Program-made: the position numbers and the translations under genes | DNA from: CAKRJP01 sp963658085 | GTDB lineage: Bacteria; Bacillota; Clostridia; Lachnospirales; Lachnospiraceae | DNA: 35,475 nucleotides | Direction: 5' to 3' | NCBI GenBank assembly: GCA_963658085.1 | Contig: CAVKOU010000023.1 | Location: forward strand, 1-35,475 | Shown here: positions 31,215 through 35,475 of the stretch, in pieces | Numbering within the stretch: position 1 is the stretch's first letter | How the letters are laid out: the number at the start of each line of letters is the position of its first letter | Notes under the pieces: model-generated | What the model was told of the DNA's origin: nothing | Databases searched by the model: none | Seen by the model: only the letters and a program-made list of their open reading frames with translations

Positions 31215-34200
31215 ATGGACATTGATAAAATGCAGAGAAAGCCAATGAAAAAGAAGAAAACCCTTTTGGGTATCGTCCTGATTCCCGTATTGCTAGTGGT
31301 TCTGGTTCAGGGATGTTTGCCTTTTATGACTCTTATTTTAAGCGGTATCAAACCCAGTCTGGAGAAAAAGACCATCGAAACCAATACCCATATGGTGGAA
31401 AAGAATCAGGTAATCTTAGAAAACGATATGGTGGAAAAATGGCGTACCATTTATGAGGAAAGCGATGAACTAAACGACAATCTAAGAAAGGTTCTGAATG
31501 AGAATCAGATAGATGTGAGCCAATTTCTATCTGCAGATGAAACGCAGCAGCAATATCTCACACGGGTATTTCCACAGCTGGTGGACCAGTTGCAATACGG
31601 CACCACCAGTGGTGTGTTTTTAATCCTGGGGAATGCCTCCTCCATGGAGCAGGAAGCAAACTATCACGGATTCTTTGTGAGGGATTCCGATCCACAAACC
31701 AGAACAGCCTCCAACACAGACCTTTTAATGGAGCGGGGAAGCAAACAGTTGTCACAGAGTCTATCCATTTCACTGGATAGTGCATGGACCACGGATTTTA
31801 CATTTAACGGATACGGGAACCGAGATGCGGATAATTTTTTCTATGAACCATATATAGCTGCACAGAAACATATAAACAGCCGAATGGAAGATCTTGGCTA
31901 CTGGTCCACACCATTTGTTCTGGAAGATCATTATATGGACAGCCACAAGATGATCACCTATTCGGTTCCTCTAAAATATAACGACAACATCTATGGTATA
32001 TTAGGCGTAGAAATATCCTTAAATTATCTGCAAACCTACCTGTCTGTCGATGATCTTGACAGTACACAGAATGCCGGATATGCCTTAGTCATCAAGCAGA
32101 ACGATGAACTCTATATGGTAGTTACCAGCAAGGGAACCCTGTCCAATGCGGCAGAACATGGTGGCACGATTAAACTATCTGCAAAAGCATCCAACAAACT
32201 CAGTAAAGTAAAGGATGCCCAGGTTGGTAAGCAGGATATTTATGCCATTCTTAAACCATTAAGTTTGTATAGTAATAATGTTCCTTATAGTGACACAGAA
32301 TGGATGCTATGTGGTCTTGTCACAGAAGATTCTGTATACGGTCTTGGTACGAGAGTATATACCAGAATTTCTGTTGCTATTCTCATCAGTGGACTTTTGG
32401 CTGTCATTTGCGCCTATATGCTATCCCGTCATGTAACGAAGCCGGTATCCCTACTGGCTGAAAGCGTACGCGGCGGTGTGGAAGGCATCCGAAAATTTCC
32501 CGAATCAGGAATTCAGGAAATCGATGCACTCCATGACGTAATCGAGAATCTGACAGACGCCCAAAGAAAAGCTGAAGATCAGCTATTGGAGGAAAAAGAG
32601 CGATACAGGGTAGCTGTAGAAAGTTCCCAGGATATCTTCTTTACCTATCGGCGAAATGAGAGAACCTTGGAAATCGTTAACAGCCCGGGTAGCGATGGCA
32701 TCTGGGACTTTAGAAGCGCTATTAAAAACACACATATTCATCCGGCAGATCAGGAAATTCTTTCGAAGGCATTTGCAGAAGCCACCGGAAATATTTTGAT
32801 TGAATTCCGTATGCGAAGGGCAAAGGATCAGAATTATATCTGGATGGAGCTCATGGGAAATGTAATCAAAGACGAGGATGGCAACTTAAGCCGCGTGGTA
32901 GGCTGTGTCCATGATATCCAACAGCGAAAGCAACTGGAAGAAACCCAAAAGGAACAGGAAATGATGGATTCCACCACTTCCTTCTATCGCATGAAATACG
33001 GTATAGAAGCCATTGAGGAGGCAAGAAGCAAGCAACCTGACGGCGTGTTGGTAGCAACGGAAATCAATGGTTTCTCCGAAATTAACAAAAAATATAGTTT
33101 GGTATTTGGAGATTTGCTGCTACAGTGCCTTGCAGATGACATAAGGAAACGATTTAAAGAAGCAACATTGGACAATGCGATTTCTGTCCGTGTAGGGAAC
33201 GATCATATGATCTTGTGGATTCCAACACAAGATGAATATGCGATAGGAACAGTTCTTTCTATAGTTCAGAAAGATTTCACAGCCATCATCAAAGAAGAAT
33301 TTTTAGTTCTTGAGCTTTGCTGCGGTATCACACAGATTACAGAGCAAACAAAGTTGCAAAACGGCCTTTCACAGGCGACAAAAGCATTGCGATTTGCAAA
33401 AAACAAACCGAAACATTTGGCATACTTCGAGAATCTTACAGAGTCGGAAAAACAATCTTCTGCTCAAGTAGTATTTGAAGAAGAGAAACCATTTGAGAAG
33501 CTAAAGAGCCTGACCTTCACATCCATGGCATTAAACCTCCTGGATCGAAGTGCGGAGGTTCGCGTTGCTCTGGATATATTGGCTCTGAAGATGAGCAAGA
33601 AATACCAGTTGACCAATCTTGTAATCACGAAATTCAACCAGGAATATTTGGTTAATTCCAAAACCTACCATTGGAAAATTAGAAAAGAATATTCCGGTTG
33701 GGATGGTATTGTACACTGTACCGGAACCGAATATCAGACTTTCATGAAATTGCATGAGATGCAAAAAGTCACAGCAATCTCGGACGCCGACAGATGCAAT
33801 CCGATCATCGGAAGATTTACCGAAGAAGGTCAAGGTGTTATCTTCCACATGACCGATGAGGAACGTTACTCCGGAAGCTTATTCTTAGCCGGAGTAAATA
33901 TAGAAGAGATGCCGGAGGAGACAGCAAAGCAGATTGAAGAAATCTGCACGATCATCCAAAATAAATTAAATGTGCAAAGGCATGACCTTTCCGCCCAGGC
34001 CAAGTCAGACTTCTTAGCTCGTATGTCTCATGAGATTCGAACTCCGATGAATGGAATCATCGGTATGACAGATATCGCCTTAAAAGAAAATCAAAGCAAG
34101 GAGCGCATGCTATATTGTCTCCATAAAATCCAGAATTCCTCTAATTATCTGCTTGGTATTTTAAATGATATTTTAGATATGTCTAAAATCGAGAGCGGTA

Positions 34201-35126
34201 AGATGCATCTGGTATATGAGGAGTGTAATCTGAGAGTTCTGGCAGAAAACCTGGAGACCATCATGGAATCAAAACTTCAGGAGAAAGCGCTCCAATACTC
34301 CCATGAGGTTCTTCTGGCGCACGACTATTTCAAATGTGATGCACTGCGAATCAGCCAGATTCTGGTAAATCTCTTGGGCAATGCGGTAAAATTCTCCAAT
34401 CCGAAAGGTCACATATACCTTAGAGTAAAAGAATCTTTTGTAGATGAAAAATATTCTGATATTTACTTTTCCGTAGAAGATGACGGAATCGGTATCGCAC
34501 CGGAAAAGCAACAACTGATCTTCCAGAGCTTTGAGCAGGCTGAAGACTCCGATAACTTCAGGAGACAGGGAACAGGTCTGGGACTTGCCATTAGTAACCA
34601 ACTGGTACATATGATGGATTCCGATATCCAACTTACCAGTGCTGTAAACGAAGGAAGCATTTTCAGTTTTACACTAAGGCTTGAAAAGGTTGAGCATCAA
34701 GAAAAGGATTCTTCAATAGGTAAGGTTACCGTTGACTTTAAGGGCAAACGAGTACTGGTGGTTGAGGACAATGATCTCAATATGGAGATCACCCGGACCA
34801 TGCTAGAAGAATATAACATCCTTGTGGAGGAAGCTCACAATGGTAAAGAAGCTGTGGATCTTGTAAGCGAAAAAGATGTAGGCTACTACGATCTGATTCT
34901 TATGGACATTATGATGCCTGTCATGGATGGATTGGAAGCTGCTAGAAAGATTCGAAATCTTCCCAAAGCCGACATTGGCACTCTCCCAATCGTAGCAATG
35001 AGCGCCAACGCCTTTGATGAAGATGTACGCAGTTCCCTTGCAAGCGGTATGAATGGCCATCTATCCAAACCGGTAGATCTCAATAAATTAACTGAAATGA
35101 TAATAAAGGTAATGGGTGTTACATAA
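31215..35126 (+). CDS. Membrane hybrid sensor kinase: Cache-type sensor, HAMP, PAS, degenerate GGDEF, kinase core, receiver
   Basis: A 1303-residue protein. Segments: membrane helix about 16-42; an outside Cache-like domain about 45-380; second helix about 383-402 running into HAMP (SRHVTKPVSLL); a PAS fold about 460-570; a GGDEF-like domain about 580-740 in which the signature is VGNDH (660-664), so cyclase activity is unlikely; a GAF-like region about 770-920; HisKA with His939 (ARMSHEIRTPMNG); HATPase_c with Asn1056 and DDGIGI; a receiver with Asp1231 (MDIMMPVMDG). It is co-transcribed with the binding lipoprotein, probably its ligand partner. No strong ribosome binding site precedes 31215. 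Met11 (31245, MKKKKTLLG) is an alternative start with a better signal-anchor shape. Confidence 0.9.
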   Translation: MDIDKMQRKPMKKKKTLLGIVLIPVLLVVLVQGCLPFMTLILSGIKPSLEKKTIETNTHMVEKNQVILENDMVEKWRTIYEESDELNDNLRKVLNENQIDVSQFLSADETQQQYLTRVFPQLVDQLQYGTTSGVFLILGNASSMEQEANYHGFFVRDSDPQTRTASNTDLLMERGSKQLSQSLSISLDSAWTTDFTFNGYGNRDADNFFYEPYIAAQKHINSRMEDLGYWSTPFVLEDHYMDSHKMITYSVPLKYNDNIYGILGVEISLNYLQTYLSVDDLDSTQNAGYALVIKQNDELYMVVTSKGTLSNAAEHGGTIKLSAKASNKLSKVKDAQVGKQDIYAILKPLSLYSNNVPYSDTEWMLCGLVTEDSVYGLGTRVYTRISVAILISGLLAVICAYMLSRHVTKPVSLLAESVRGGVEGIRKFPESGIQEIDALHDVIENLTDAQRKAEDQLLEEKERYRVAVESSQDIFFTYRRNERTLEIVNSPGSDGIWDFRSAIKNTHIHPADQEILSKAFAEATGNILIEFRMRRAKDQNYIWMELMGNVIKDEDGNLSRVVGCVHDIQQRKQLEETQKEQEMMDSTTSFYRMKYGIEAIEEARSKQPDGVLVATEINGFSEINKKYSLVFGDLLLQCLADDIRKRFKEATLDNAISVRVGNDHMILWIPTQDEYAIGTVLSIVQKDFTAIIKEEFLVLELCCGITQITEQTKLQNGLSQATKALRFAKNKPKHLAYFENLTESEKQSSAQVVFEEEKPFEKLKSLTFTSMALNLLDRSAEVRVALDILALKMSKKYQLTNLVITKFNQEYLVNSKTYHWKIRKEYSGWDGIVHCTGTEYQTFMKLHEMQKVTAISDADRCNPIIGRFTEEGQGVIFHMTDEERYSGSLFLAGVNIEEMPEETAKQIEEICTIIQNKLNVQRHDLSAQAKSDFLARMSHEIRTPMNGIIGMTDIALKENQSKERMLYCLHKIQNSSNYLLGILNDILDMSKIESGKMHLVYEECNLRVLAENLETIMESKLQEKALQYSHEVLLAHDYFKCDALRISQILVNLLGNAVKFSNPKGHIYLRVKESFVDEKYSDIYFSVEDDGIGIAPEKQQLIFQSFEQAEDSDNFRRQGTGLGLAISNQLVHMMDSDIQLTSAVNEGSIFSFTLRLEKVEHQEKDSSIGKVTVDFKGKRVLVVEDNDLNMEITRTMLEEYNILVEEAHNGKEAVDLVSEKDVGYYDLILMDIMMPVMDGLEAARKIRNLPKADIGTLPIVAMSANAFDEDVRSSLASGMNGHLSKPVDLNKLTEMIIKVMGVT

Positions 35127-35453
35127 GTGCTGGATGCCAGTGTGGAACAGATCGACAACTACGTTGGATGGCTTTGCAAGCCGGAAAGCAAGGCAGATGC
35201 AAAGATCAGAAATTATGCGATCAGCCAGCTGGGTAAGCTCCGTGAGATGGTCACCAGTGCAGTGGCAAAGCTGTCACCGAATCTGGCGCAGCTGCTGAAG
35301 CAATTGGAATTAAAACAGCCAGCCGTTCAGGACATTGGCAAGAAGGTCAGACCCTCTGTCATGGCGATGCTCCGGCAGAAAAAAGAGGAATCTGCAAAGC
35401 AGACCGAAGAACAGAAACGGCAAATCAACAGAAAACAGAACATGGAGCTTTGA
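35127..35453 (+). pseudogene. Probable 3' fragment of a mobile-element gene of unknown function
   Basis: The frame codes for about 108 residues (…RPSVMAMLRQKKEESAKQTEEQKRQINRKQNMEL), helical and Lys/Gln-rich. It begins directly after, and in frame with, the kinase stop codon, with no ribosome binding site. Its GC-rich codons (many CTG, GCA, CAG) are unlike those of the kinase. This suggests that the front of a foreign gene was lost at an integration or deletion junction near 35127. A further small frame starts at 35462 and leaves the window. I do not recognise the family. An intact small gene with a GTG start is the alternative. Confidence 0.5.
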
Positions 35454-35475
35454 GGCATTCGATGAAATACAACAT

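Noticed and set aside
32000..33500. Active diguanylate cyclase in the large kinase
   Set aside because: The signature residues read VGNDH in place of GGDEF, which lacks the catalytic pattern.

Overview
The window looks like chromosomal DNA of an anaerobic Firmicute, most likely a Lachnospiraceae-type gut clostridium. The grounds are the low-to-moderate GC, strong AGGAGG-type ribosome binding sites, YitT, UMF1 and BioY family proteins, hybrid sensor kinases, and sulfur genes of clostridial type. The genus cannot be named from the sequence alone.

Bases 1-14,900 are nearly all minus-strand and form one coherent sulfur-assimilation locus. Reading in the direction of transcription, it contains: a LysR regulator; an ABC importer of the sulfonate/sulfate-ester type (ATPase, permease, lipoprotein); a thioredoxin (CSHC); a cytosolic arylsulfotransferase-like protein; thioredoxin reductase; an O-acetylhomoserine sulfhydrylase (MetY-like); a small siroheme sulfite reductase; a TusA-like protein; a second thioredoxin (CVAC); a ThiS-like sulfur carrier ending GGGC; a ThiF/MoeB-like activating enzyme; and a JAMM peptidase. 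After a terminator come BioY and three siroheme-synthesis genes (precorrin-2 dehydrogenase, HemC, and CobA-HemD running off the left edge). The carrier/E1/JAMM/sulfite reductase/MetY set matches the protein-thiocarboxylate homocysteine pathway described for Wolinella (HcyS/HcyF/HcyD). Here it is joined to an importer and an arylsulfotransferase. My inference is a complete route from an imported organosulfur compound, via sulfite and sulfide, to homocysteine, with siroheme supplied next door.

Bases 14,900-20,030 hold a possible short plus-strand RNA with a terminator, two YitT-family membrane proteins, a soluble PAS hybrid histidine kinase, and an alpha/beta hydrolase.

Bases 20,080-27,330 hold two large related proteins of unknown function. 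The first ~255 residues are almost identical down to the DNA, while the remainder has diverged. They flank an iron-dependent alcohol dehydrogenase and a GNAT-like protein. Each paralogue carries an internal two-fold repeat and they share an upstream promoter-like block. This is the least explained part of the window.

Bases 27,340-35,126 hold a UMF1-type MFS transporter translationally coupled to a zinc-dependent phospholipase C-like protein. Divergent from these is a solute-binding lipoprotein followed by a 1303-residue membrane hybrid kinase with a degenerate GGDEF domain, apparently a sensing pair without a transporter. At 35,127 composition changes sharply and a fragment that looks mobile-element derived begins, running to the right edge.

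No rRNA, tRNA, CRISPR array or intact insertion sequence was seen.
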